This document shows positions 1-5,982 of a DNA stretch of 9,660 nt, piece by piece (position 1 is the first letter of the stretch; the number at the start of each line of letters is the position of its first letter). The notes under the pieces are model-generated. The model saw only the letters and a program-made list of their open reading frames with translations, ran no database searches and was not told the origin of the DNA. The stretch is from an uncultured Gammaproteobacteria bacterium (GTDB taxonomy: Bacteria; Pseudomonadota; Gammaproteobacteria; Pseudomonadales; Pseudohongiellaceae): positions 1-9,660 of the forward strand of contig CAISYX010000352.1 in assembly GCA_903889815.1 (NCBI GenBank). The letters are read 5' to 3'. The position numbers were made by a program, and so were the translations under genes.

Positions 1-712
1 ACATCAGCACAATGTTGCGATAGCGCGAGGTCAATGCAATCGCATGCATTTCTGTCAGCGCCAGCCCTGACTCAGCCTGCAAGGCTTCGAATTGGCCACG
101 CATGTTGACGTTGTTGGCCATTATCTCATCGACGTCCAATGAAGACCTGATTATGCTGGAAAAATTCTCGCCGAGTGGTCGATACAGGGGCACTTGCTCA
201 TGGGGAGGAATCTGCTGCTTTTCGACAGCCTGAAGAAAGCGCTCGAAGTCCGGCCCGGACTCTGGGCGTTCGGCATAGACGTACACGGGGAAGGAGTTGC
301 CGAAACGCTTGAGTTCTGTCAGAGGAACCCCCTGACTGCTGATTGCGAGCGCAGGAACTGTGTAGAAACTGGTGTCAAGGAAGACAACCGCCACCGGCCT
401 TTGTTCATAGACGGCCTTGATCCCGAACACCAGTGCAATGACCTGAAGCAGCACCACCGACGAGATGTCGATTCCCAACTCGCGCCGGCTTTTGGCGGGG
501 TTGTAAATGACAAGGGTGAGCAGCGGGCCCAGCACCAGATCAACGGCCGCAACCAGTTGCAAGCCCTGCCACCCCCCCGCTGCAGAAAAGTAAGGGGCCG
601 GGTACCACACTTGCAGCAGAATACCGACGAGCATGGCAAAGACACACAGGCTGCCAGTAAAGTGCATCAGCGATGCAGAATAGCGAGTGTACTTGAAGCC
701 ATTCAGCAGCAT
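1..712 (-). CDS. tfpX: TfpX/TfpZ-type type IV pilin accessory protein (3' end outside window)
   Basis: I translated this gene by hand: the frame is open from ATG at 712 down to base 1, giving 237 residues with no stop, so a C-terminal piece is missing. The N-terminus (MLLNGFKYTRYSASLMHFTG) and the DLVLGPLLTLVIYNP stretch (residues 58-72), followed by a basic KSRRELGID segment, are typical of the TfpX/TfpZ pilin accessory family. Three hydrophobic segments lie near residues 15-37, 50-70 and 81-102. A soluble, probably periplasmic part follows (about 103-237). Members sit next to pilA in several gammaproteobacteria and influence assembly of, or pilus output from, their cognate pilin; the mechanism is not settled. 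It starts 22 bp after the pilA2 stop in the same direction, so co-transcription is likely. The start has a modest AGGA-like ribosome site. Family membership is firm; whether it is closer to TfpX or TfpZ is not decided here. Confidence 0.88.
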   Translation of the reverse strand, partial: MLLNGFKYTRYSASLMHFTGSLCVFAMLVGILLQVWYPAPYFSAAGGWQGLQLVAAVDLVLGPLLTLVIYNPAKSRRELGIDISSVVLLQVIALVFGIKAVYEQRPVAVVFLDTSFYTVPALAISSQGVPLTELKRFGNSFPVYVYAERPESGPDFERFLQAVEKQQIPPHEQVPLYRPLGENFSSIIRSSLDVDEIMANNVNMRGQFEALQAESGLALTEMHAIALTSRYRNIVLM

Positions 713-734
713 GCTTGGCGTCCTGCAAAGTATG

Positions 735-1142
735 TCAGCACAGTCCGATGTTGAGGCAGGTGCCGCCTTCGGTCCATTGCACGGGCACTGTCAGAGTGGG
801 CGTCAAGGTGTAAGTGTTGCTCCCCACGTCCGCTGTACCCGTTGCGATTATCACGCCGTTGGTCACCGTAGTGGAGGCCAGCCAGCCAGTCGCTGCTGCA
901 GTGGGAGGAATGCCATTGGTGCCCGCATCGGCGTCCGCGAGATCAGCGATCCTGCCGCTCTGAATGGCGAGACCCAGTCCTGTCTTGTAGGGGTTCGTCG
1001 AGAGAATCACTTCACTGAAACGGGCGCGTTGCGCGTAAGCCTGGTAGGCGGGCAGCGCGACGGCGGCAAGAATGCCGATGATTGCCACGACGATCATCAA
1101 TTCTATGAGCGTAAAACCAGTGTGCTTTGAGTAGCGGTTCAT
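735..1142 (-). CDS. pilA: Type IV major pilin, second tandem copy (PilA2)
   Basis: This is a 135-residue type IVa prepilin. A 9-residue leader (MNRYSKHTG) precedes the PilD cleavage site G/F, and the mature protein starts FTLIELMIVVAIIG, with the conserved Glu5 used in pilus assembly and an N-terminal methylated Phe expected. The hydrophobic alpha-helix covers about mature residues 1-25. The C-terminus carries only two cysteines, C129 and C135, five residues apart at the very end, so the disulfide loop would be unusually small. The mature form is 126 residues. The gene lies 57 bp downstream of pilA1, a clear paralogue: the first 25 mature residues are identical and the LADADAGTNGIP segment is shared, while the rest diverges. 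A GGAG ribosome site (1151-1154) sits 8 nt before the ATG. It may be a second structural pilin or a minor subunit mixed into the fibre; sequence alone does not say which dominates. Confidence 0.93.
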   Translation of the reverse strand: MNRYSKHTGFTLIELMIVVAIIGILAAVALPAYQAYAQRARFSEVILSTNPYKTGLGLAIQSGRIADLADADAGTNGIPPTAAATGWLASTTVTNGVIIATGTADVGSNTYTLTPTLTVPVQWTEGGTCLNIGLC

Positions 1143-1198
1143 CGCGCGATCTCCAACGGGAACCCCGGATGGATCATGAGCCAGCTGTAGTTGGGGAA

Positions 1199-1238
1199 TT
1201 CACGCGCTGCCGTACCGCGCAGCGCAGCAGCGCGTGAA
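1199..1238 (-). terminator. Stem-loop between pilA1 and pilA2 (attenuator or mRNA-processing hairpin)
   Basis: The arms TTCACGCGCTGC (1199-1210) and GCAGCGCGTGAA (1227-1238) are perfect 12-bp complements with a 16-nt loop. An alternative 7-bp pairing uses 1204-1210 with 1219-1225. No T-run follows on the minus strand, so it is not a classical intrinsic terminator. Partial termination or 3'-end protection of a pilA1 transcript is more plausible and would favour pilA1 over pilA2. The pilA1 TGA stop is formed within the distal arm, so translation of the current pilA1 frame passes through the whole hairpin. Confidence 0.45.
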
Positions 1239-1658
1239 GGGATATAAGCAAACGCCTGCTGCCAGGCAGGTACCTGTCGTTGCCCACTGAATCGGTGCAG
1301 TCACGCCGCCAGGTGTCAGGACGTAAGTGAAACCGCCCACGGTGGCAGCACCAGTCGCAGTGATGACGCCGTTGGCTACAGTAACGGACGCGACTTCACC
1401 AGTGGCTCCTGCCGCTGCAGGAATACCGTTGGTGCCGGCATCAGCATCGGCCAGCGCTGCAATTCGGCTTGTCTGGGCAGCCACTTCAAACGCACTTTTG
1501 TAAGGAGTAGTTGCCAGAACCACTTCCGAGAATGCCGCTCGCTGAGTGTAGGTCTGATAAGCCGGCAGCGCGACCGCGGCAAGAATGCCGATGATCGCTA
1601 CCACAATCATCAATTCGATCAGGGTGAAGCCTTGCTGTACTTTCTTGGACTGAATCAT
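1200..1658 (-). CDS. pilA: Type IV major pilin, first tandem copy (PilA1), with C-terminal extension
   Basis: This is a 152-residue type IVa prepilin: a 10-residue basic leader (MIQSKKVQQG), the G/F cleavage site, then FTLIELMIV with Glu5. It is promoter-proximal in the pilin block and has a strong AGGAG site 6 nt before ATG, so it is probably the main fibre subunit. Up to C137 it matches PilA2, ending in the same C-x5-C pattern (C131, C137), which would give a 127-residue mature pilin against 126 for PilA2. It then continues for 15 more residues (LYPFTRCCAARYGSA) with two extra cysteines. The extension starts with a TTA codon (1247-1245), one base from TAA, at the place where PilA2 stops, and is encoded by an intergenic-looking stem-loop. 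I infer loss of the ancestral stop, or a sequence error; a functional extension is possible. Confidence 0.93.
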   Translation of the reverse strand: MIQSKKVQQGFTLIELMIVVAIIGILAAVALPAYQTYTQRAAFSEVVLATTPYKSAFEVAAQTSRIAALADADAGTNGIPAAAGATGEVASVTVANGVITATGAATVGGFTYVLTPGGVTAPIQWATTGTCLAAGVCLYPFTRCCAARYGSA

Positions 1659-1664
1659 ATTGTT

Positions 1665-1669
1665 CTCCT
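1665..1669 (-). promoter_or_regulatory. Strong ribosome binding site of pilA1
   Basis: The minus strand reads AGGAGAACAATATG: a full AGGAG core 6 nt before the pilA1 start. It is the strongest Shine-Dalgarno site I found in the window, consistent with very high translation of a major pilin, and it fixes the start at 1658. Confidence 0.8.
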
Positions 1670-1686
1670 GTTATGCATTGCTTACG

Positions 1687-1716
1687 AGTTTAGGAAGCGT
1701 TTCTGGATTCTGACAA
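1687..1716 (-). promoter_or_regulatory. Candidate sigma70-type promoter of the pilA1-pilA2-tfpX unit
   Basis: On the minus strand TTGTCA (1716-1711, 5 of 6 matches to the -35 consensus) is followed after 18 bp by TAAACT (1692-1687, 4 of 6). Transcription would begin near 1680, leaving a leader of about 22 nt that just contains the ribosome site. Many pilA genes use sigma54, but I could not find a well-formed -24/-12 pair here; the nearest TGGCAC (1777-1772) lacks a GC at the right distance. Confidence 0.45.
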
Positions 1717-1727
1717 GTTCCCGCACA

Positions 1728-1741
1728 GACCCGATCGGGTC
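1728..1741. promoter_or_regulatory. 14-bp perfect palindrome, operator-like, upstream of pilA promoter
   Basis: GACCCGATCGGGTC reads the same on both strands. Its centre lies about 55 bp upstream of the inferred pilA1 start of transcription and 12 bp beyond the -35 box, a position suited to an activator dimer. No family-specific match is claimed; it is an unassigned site. Confidence 0.4.
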
Positions 1742-1967
1742 GCAGGGACTGCAGTGATTACTTCACGTGTTGTGCCAGTTGTGGCCAAGCGTGCAGAAAT
1801 ATCACACAGGCTATTGAAATATAACGTTTTAAAAAAAAGCAAAAAGTCAGACAAATTTTTCCAATGCCAAGTCCATCACAAAGCTGCGGAATTCCTCTGT
1901 GACATTTTTTGTCAATTGAAGACCATTGATGTCGAATTATAGCGCTTCAATAACCACGTTCCGCTAT

Positions 1968-2043
1968 CGACAGCCTTGGCCGCAGGCGACAGCAGCGCGC
2001 TGTCGGCGTCTGCGGCGATAAACTATACTCAGCACGCGACAGC
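1968..2043. repeat. Cluster of CGACAGC heptamers (three direct, one inverted) upstream of pilB
   Basis: CGACAGC occurs at 1968-1974, 1987-1993 and 2037-2043, and its reverse complement GCTGTCG at 1999-2005. The second copy and the inverted copy form a 7-bp stem with a 5-nt loop, flanked by a further complementary pair GCCGCAG (1979-1985) and CTGCGGC (2010-2016). The direct copies are 19 and 50 bp apart, close to whole helical turns. The cluster surrounds the TATACT box and could bind a regulator. The heptamer also occurs singly inside genes at 223, 6958 and 7897, so only the clustering is notable. Confidence 0.45.
2024..2029 (+). promoter_or_regulatory. Candidate -10 box of the pilB-pilC-pilD operon
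   Basis: TATACT matches the -10 consensus at 5 of 6 positions, 50 bp before the GTG start. The expected -35 position (about 2001-2006) has no good TTGACA match and falls in the right arm of the heptamer stem, which would fit an activator-dependent promoter. A weaker alternative is TTGAAG (1916-1921), 16 bp, TATAGC (1938-1943). Confidence 0.35.
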
Positions 2044-2078
2044 CAACTCCCTGGCACAGCGACACCATATAGCAGCAC

Positions 2079-3782
2079 GTGAACATGACGATCTCCCTGA
2101 GCGGCCTTGCGAAACGACTGGTGACCAACGGCCTCCTGAGCGAAGCGCAGGCGGATGAGTCACTGCGCCTTGCCCGGCGCGACAAGATTCCCTTTGTCAC
2201 GCACCTGATCAAGAACAAGGTCGCGGACGGTCGCCGCATTGCGCTTGCCGCCTCACAGGAATACGGCACTCCGCTGCTCGATCTCAACGCGTTTGATCTT
2301 GCGAATTGTCCGCGGGATCTTGTCGACCCGAAGCTGCTGCGCAAGCATCGCATACTGCCCCTGTTCAAACGCGCCAACCGCTTGTTCCTGGCCGCATCCG
2401 ACCCGACAAACACTCCGGCATTCGACGAACTCAAATTCCATACCGGGCTGTCCACGGACGTCATTCTCGTGGACGAGAATCAGCTATCCCCGGCCATCGA
2501 TCAGCTGATAGACATGATCGAAGGTAATGACTCCCTGCGCAGCCTTCTGAAAGACGCCGATCTCGACGGCCTCCATGTGGAGATGAATCCAGGCAGCGGC
2601 ACTGATGATGAAGTCGATGCATCCGATGAGACACCCATAGTGCGCTTTGTAAACAAGGTACTGCTTGATGCCATTCGCAGCGGAGGTTCGGACATTCATG
2701 TGGAGCCCTATGAAAAGAGCTACCGCATCCGCGTGCGCAGCGATGGCATTCTGCGCGAAATTGCCAGACCACCTCTCAATCTGGCCTCCCGAATTGCATC
2801 TCGCCTGAAGATCATGGCGCAGATGGACATCTCCGAACGCCGTCTGCCCCAGGATGGCCGCATAAAGATGAAACTTTCACGTACCCGCGCCATAGACTTC
2901 CGCGTCAACACCCTGCCGACCCTCTGGGGCGAGAAAGTGGTGTTGCGTATTCTCGACCCAGGCAGTGCGCAAATGGGCATCGATGCACTGGGCTATGAGC
3001 CGGAGCAGAAGGCACTTTACATGAGTGCGCTGGGGCAGAGTCAGGGCATGATTCTTGTAACCGGCCCCACAGGCAGCGGCAAGACAGTCTCGCTGTATAC
3101 CGGTCTCAACATCCTCAATACCACCCAAATCAACATCTCCACGGCGGAGGACCCTGTCGAGATCAATCTCGAGGGCATCAATCAGGTGGCAGTGAATCCA
3201 CGCATAGGACTTACCTTCGCCAGTGCTTTGCGCTCCTTTTTGCGCCAAGACCCGGACATCATCATGGTGGGCGAGATTCGCGACCTTGAAACCGCCGAGA
3301 TCGCCATCAAGGCTGCTCAGACCGGCCACCTGGTTCTCTCGACCCTGCATACGAACAGCGCCGCGGAAACGCTGACGCGACTAAGGAACATGGGCATTCC
3401 GTCTTACAATCTCGCCACGTCCGTGTCATTGATCATCGCGCAGCGCCTGGCAAGACGCCTCTGCAATCACTGCAAACAGCCGGTGGTGCTGCCCGAATCC
3501 GCCTTGCTGGAGGCTGGCTTCAACAGTGCTGACATCCCCACGCTGCAACTGTTCGCGCCGGTGGGTTGCGACGCCTGTCACGACGGCTACAAAGGCAGGC
3601 TCGGAATCTATGAAGTGGTTCCTGTTACTGACGGTCTGGCGCGTATTATCATGCAGGACGGTAACGCGATAGAAATTGCAGACCAGGCCCGGCGTGAAGG
3701 CTTCGGCAGTCTGAGGGAATCCGCTCTGCGCAAGGTAGCTGCCGGGCTGACCAGTCTCGAAGAAGCGAATCGCGTGGTCTGA
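2079..3782 (+). CDS. pilB: PilB, type IV pilus extension ATPase
   Basis: This hexameric cytoplasmic GspE/PilB secretion ATPase powers pilus polymerisation by turning the platform protein PilC. In 567 residues it has an N-terminal MshEN/GspE-N type domain (about 10-145), a linker, and the N2 domain (IVRFVNKVLLDAI from 187). The ATPase core carries Walker A GPTGSGKT (329-336), Asp box TAEDPVE (355-361), Walker B DIIMVGEIRD (393-402) and His box TGHLVLSTLHTN (415-426). Four cysteines (C462, C465, C497, C500) form the zinc-binding motif usual in extension ATPases; with the N-terminal domain, this separates it from PilT. The length is normal. The start is uncertain between GTG 2079 and ATG 2085; neither has a convincing ribosome site. 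It is the first gene of a run with pilC (44 bp later) and pilD, and all key residues are intact. Confidence 0.97.
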   Translation: MNMTISLSGLAKRLVTNGLLSEAQADESLRLARRDKIPFVTHLIKNKVADGRRIALAASQEYGTPLLDLNAFDLANCPRDLVDPKLLRKHRILPLFKRANRLFLAASDPTNTPAFDELKFHTGLSTDVILVDENQLSPAIDQLIDMIEGNDSLRSLLKDADLDGLHVEMNPGSGTDDEVDASDETPIVRFVNKVLLDAIRSGGSDIHVEPYEKSYRIRVRSDGILREIARPPLNLASRIASRLKIMAQMDISERRLPQDGRIKMKLSRTRAIDFRVNTLPTLWGEKVVLRILDPGSAQMGIDALGYEPEQKALYMSALGQSQGMILVTGPTGSGKTVSLYTGLNILNTTQINISTAEDPVEINLEGINQVAVNPRIGLTFASALRSFLRQDPDIIMVGEIRDLETAEIAIKAAQTGHLVLSTLHTNSAAETLTRLRNMGIPSYNLATSVSLIIAQRLARRLCNHCKQPVVLPESALLEAGFNSADIPTLQLFAPVGCDACHDGYKGRLGIYEVVPVTDGLARIIMQDGNAIEIADQARREGFGSLRESALRKVAAGLTSLEEANRVV

Positions 3783-3826
3783 GGCCCGCCACACCCCCGA
3801 CAGGACCCACATACGAGAGGAAGATC

Positions 3827-5050
3827 ATGGCGACTCCAGCATCAGTGAACCAAACGATCTATCTTTGGCAAGGCACCGACAAGAATGGCAAGAAGACCAA
3901 GGGCGAAATGCCCGGCGCGAGTCAGGCCCTTGTAAAAGCGCAACTGCGCAAGCAGGGCGTGATTGCGACAAGGGTCAAACGCAAGCCCAAAGACCTGTTC
4001 GGACCGAAAAAACAGAGGATCACCCCCGGCGACATCGCCATCTTCAGCCGCCAGCTGGCCACCATGATGAAGGCCGGCATTCCGCTGGTGCAGTCCTTCG
4101 AAATTGTGGGCGACAGTCTGGAAAACCCGTCAATGGCAGAACTGGTGCGCGCCGTGCGTGACGACGTTGCCGCCGGCAACAGTTTTGCCGACTCGATCCG
4201 CAAGCACCCGCGCTATTTTGACGAGCTGTTCTGCAACCTGGTGGAGTCTGGCGAACAGTCCGGCGCGTTGGAGACCATGCTCGACCGCGTCGCCACCTAC
4301 AAGGAAAAAACCGAGGCCCTGAAGGCCAAGATCAAGAAGGCCATGAACTACCCCATAGCCGTTGTAGCGGTGGCGATTGTGGTGACAGGCATCCTGCTGG
4401 TGAAGGTGGTACCGCAGTTCGCGGAAACCTTCTCCAGTTTCGGGGCGGATCTGCCCGCCTTCACCCTCTTCGTCCTTGGCCTTTCCGATCTCGCGATCGC
4501 TCACTGGTGGAAAGTGGTCATTGGCCTGTTCATCGGCAGCTACGCCTTCAAGGAGGCCCGACTGCGCTCGAAGGAATTTGCCAACGCTGTGGACCGCGTA
4601 GCCTTGAAGCTGCCGATCATCGGCCCAATCGTGGAAAAATCCTGCTACGCACGTTTCACGCGCACACTCTCTACAACCTTTGCCGCCGGTGTGCCTCTGG
4701 TGGACGCGCTGGAGTCAGTCGCGGGCGCCACCGGCAACATTGTCTATTCCACTGCCACTCGCAAGATCAGGAACGACGTCAGCGCCGGACAGCAACTCAA
4801 TTTCGCCATTCGGACAACGGCCCTGTTCCCGACGATGATTACTCAGATGGTGGGTATCGGTGAGGAATCCGGCGCACTGGACGCAATGCTGGACAAGTGC
4901 GCCACCTTCTACGAGGCGGAAGTGGACAACGCCGTGGACGGACTGACCAGTTTGATGGAGCCAATCATCATGTCCGTACTGGGCACACTGATCGGCGGCC
5001 TGATGATCGCCATGTACCTTCCCATCTTCCAGCTCGGCCAGGTCGTGTGA
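3827..5050 (+). CDS. pilC: PilC, type IV pilus inner-membrane platform protein
   Basis: This polytopic GspF-family protein of 407 residues is the platform on which PilB and the retraction ATPase act while pilin is inserted or removed. Two T2SS-F domains are visible as an internal repeat: GIPLVQSFEIVGD with LVESGEQSGALETMLDRVA (84-156), and GVPLVDALESVAG with GIGEESGALDAMLDKCA (288-359). Each is followed by hydrophobic spans (about 175-195 and 211-240; about 378-400). The C-terminal MYLPIFQLGQVV is characteristic of PilC/GspF. The start ATG has a good ribosome site (GAGAGGAAG, ending 3 nt before it). It lies 44 bp after pilB and 30 bp before pilD, with no terminator between, so it is surely co-transcribed with both. 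Length and motifs are complete. Confidence 0.97.
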   Translation: MATPASVNQTIYLWQGTDKNGKKTKGEMPGASQALVKAQLRKQGVIATRVKRKPKDLFGPKKQRITPGDIAIFSRQLATMMKAGIPLVQSFEIVGDSLENPSMAELVRAVRDDVAAGNSFADSIRKHPRYFDELFCNLVESGEQSGALETMLDRVATYKEKTEALKAKIKKAMNYPIAVVAVAIVVTGILLVKVVPQFAETFSSFGADLPAFTLFVLGLSDLAIAHWWKVVIGLFIGSYAFKEARLRSKEFANAVDRVALKLPIIGPIVEKSCYARFTRTLSTTFAAGVPLVDALESVAGATGNIVYSTATRKIRNDVSAGQQLNFAIRTTALFPTMITQMVGIGEESGALDAMLDKCATFYEAEVDNAVDGLTSLMEPIIMSVLGTLIGGLMIAMYLPIFQLGQVV

Positions 5051-5080
5051 CCCGGCCCCCGCCCACCAAGAGAACGTTTC

Positions 5081-5980
5081 ATGACCGTGATAGATATGAT
5101 CCAGCACAACCCTGCAGTCCTTATCGTGCTGGCAGTGATCCTGGGCCTGCTGGTGGGCAGCTTTCTGAACGTGGTGATTTACCGTCTGCCCCTGATGATG
5201 CAGCGCGAGTGGAGTCAGCAATGCTGTGAATTTCTGGAGCTGGAAGAGAAAAAGTTCAGCAAGGCCGATCCGGTGGCCAGGCACAAAGTGTTCACCCTGG
5301 CGAAGCCCGATTCCCACTGCCCTTTGTGCAACGCCCCGGTCCGTCCCTGGCAAAACGTGCCCATTATTAGCTATGCCCTGCTGCGAGGCCGTTGCGCCAG
5401 CTGCAAGGCGCCGATCTCCATCCGATATCCGCTCATCGAAGCGGTGACCGGCGTGCTCTCGGGCATGGTGGCATGGCACTTCGGCGCCACGGCGCTGACC
5501 CTGGCGCTGCTGGTACTCATCTGGAGCCTGATAGCACTGACGATGATTGATTTCGATCATCAGCTGCTGCCTGACAACATCACGCTGCCTCTGCTCTGGC
5601 TTGGCCTGCTCGCGAGCGCGGTGCTGCCCGGCGCGCTGGTCTCTCCGCGAGATGCCGTTCTGGGCGCGGCGGTGGGCTACATGTCGCTGTGGTCGCTCTA
5701 TTGGGCGTTCAAGTTACTGACGGGCAAGGAAGGAATGGGCTACGGCGATTTCAAGCTGCTGGGCACGCTGGGAGCCTGGATGGGGTGGCAGAGTCTTTTG
5801 CTGATCGTGATTCTGTCCTCACTGGTGGGCGCGATCGTAGGAATCAGCTTGCTGGTGTTCCGGGGTCGTGACCGCAATATCCCGATTCCCTTCGGCCCCT
5901 ACCTGGCCGGTGCCGGCTTCATCGCACTTTTATGGGGCGATACCTTCAAGCAACTCTACATTCAGATGTTGACGGGCTGA
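5081..5980 (+). CDS. pilD: PilD, prepilin leader peptidase and N-methyltransferase
   Basis: This inner-membrane aspartyl protease of the GxGD type cuts prepilins after the leader Gly and methylates the new N-terminal Phe; its substrates here would be PilA1, PilA2 and minor pilins. It has 299 residues. The N-terminal region has LVGSFLNVVIYRLP (24-37) and the cytoplasmic zinc loop with two CxxC pairs (C80/C83 and C105/C108), as in full-length bifunctional enzymes. MIDFDHQLLPD (155-165) holds the first catalytic Asp, and GYGD (220-223) holds the second, D223. About eight hydrophobic segments are present. It may also serve a type II secretion system, if one exists elsewhere. Its stop is 2 bp before the coaE start, so the two are translationally coupled. 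Nothing essential is missing. Confidence 0.97.
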   Translation: MTVIDMIQHNPAVLIVLAVILGLLVGSFLNVVIYRLPLMMQREWSQQCCEFLELEEKKFSKADPVARHKVFTLAKPDSHCPLCNAPVRPWQNVPIISYALLRGRCASCKAPISIRYPLIEAVTGVLSGMVAWHFGATALTLALLVLIWSLIALTMIDFDHQLLPDNITLPLLWLGLLASAVLPGALVSPRDAVLGAAVGYMSLWSLYWAFKLLTGKEGMGYGDFKLLGTLGAWMGWQSLLLIVILSSLVGAIVGISLLVFRGRDRNIPIPFGPYLAGAGFIALLWGDTFKQLYIQMLTG

Positions 5981-5982
5981 GA

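Larger units (their letters stand above)
735..1658 (-). repeat. Tandem duplication of the pilin gene
   Basis: The two pilin genes are direct paralogous repeats. DNA at 1054-1120 and 1570-1637, coding for the leader junction and N-terminal helix, is closely similar, differing mostly at third positions. A second similar block covers the DADAGTNGIP codons (about 908-941 and 1421-1457). The C-terminal halves have diverged in sequence but keep the same length and the same final C-x5-C pattern. Such repeats are potential sites of recombination between the two copies. Confidence 0.85.
1659..2078. other. 420-bp divergent intergenic region between pilA1 and pilB
   Basis: No credible gene lies here. 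From the pilA side it holds the ribosome site, the -10/-35 pair and the 14-bp palindrome. The middle, about 1800-1950, is distinctly AT-rich with A/T runs (1829-1838, 1855-1860, 1905-1910) and a small inverted repeat TGACA-ttttt-TGTCA (1900-1914). The pilB side is GC-rich again with the CGACAGC cluster and a TATACT box. A 62-codon plus-strand frame at 1754-1942 has no ribosome site and no pilin- or regulator-like features, so I do not call it a gene. A small RNA in the AT-rich part cannot be excluded. Confidence 0.7.

Noticed and set aside
194..754. Plus-strand open frame of 186 codons
   Set aside because: It lies antisense to the well-supported pilin accessory gene and the pilA2 end, has no recognisable domain, and is His/Arg/Gln-rich as expected for a shadow frame.
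687..1130. Plus-strand open frame of 147 codons opposite pilA2
   Set aside because: It is a mirror frame of the pilin gene, whose prepilin motif is unambiguous; there is no ribosome site or domain.
1760..1790. Sigma54 promoter for pilA (TGGCAC at 1777-1772 on the minus strand)
   Set aside because: The -12 half is missing its GC at the required spacing; a second reading (TTGGCC to GGCA) has the spacing one base short.
1893..1915. Perfect TTGACA on the minus strand at 1915-1910 as a distal pilA promoter
   Set aside because: No acceptable -10 box occurs 16-18 bp downstream.
1754..1942. Possible small Lys-rich protein in the pilA-pilB gap
   Set aside because: It has no ribosome site, no homology I recognise, and lies across a regulatory AT-rich segment; an open frame of this size is expected by chance.
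4715..5560. Minus-strand open frame of 281 codons across pilC and pilD
   Set aside because: It is antisense to two intact, motif-complete genes and has a His/Gln-rich composition typical of an antisense frame.
5932..5982. Upstream in-frame ATG giving CoaE 17 extra residues
   Set aside because: The extra residues are encoded inside pilD and do not resemble a CoaE N-terminus; ATG 5983, 2 bp after the pilD stop, fits better.
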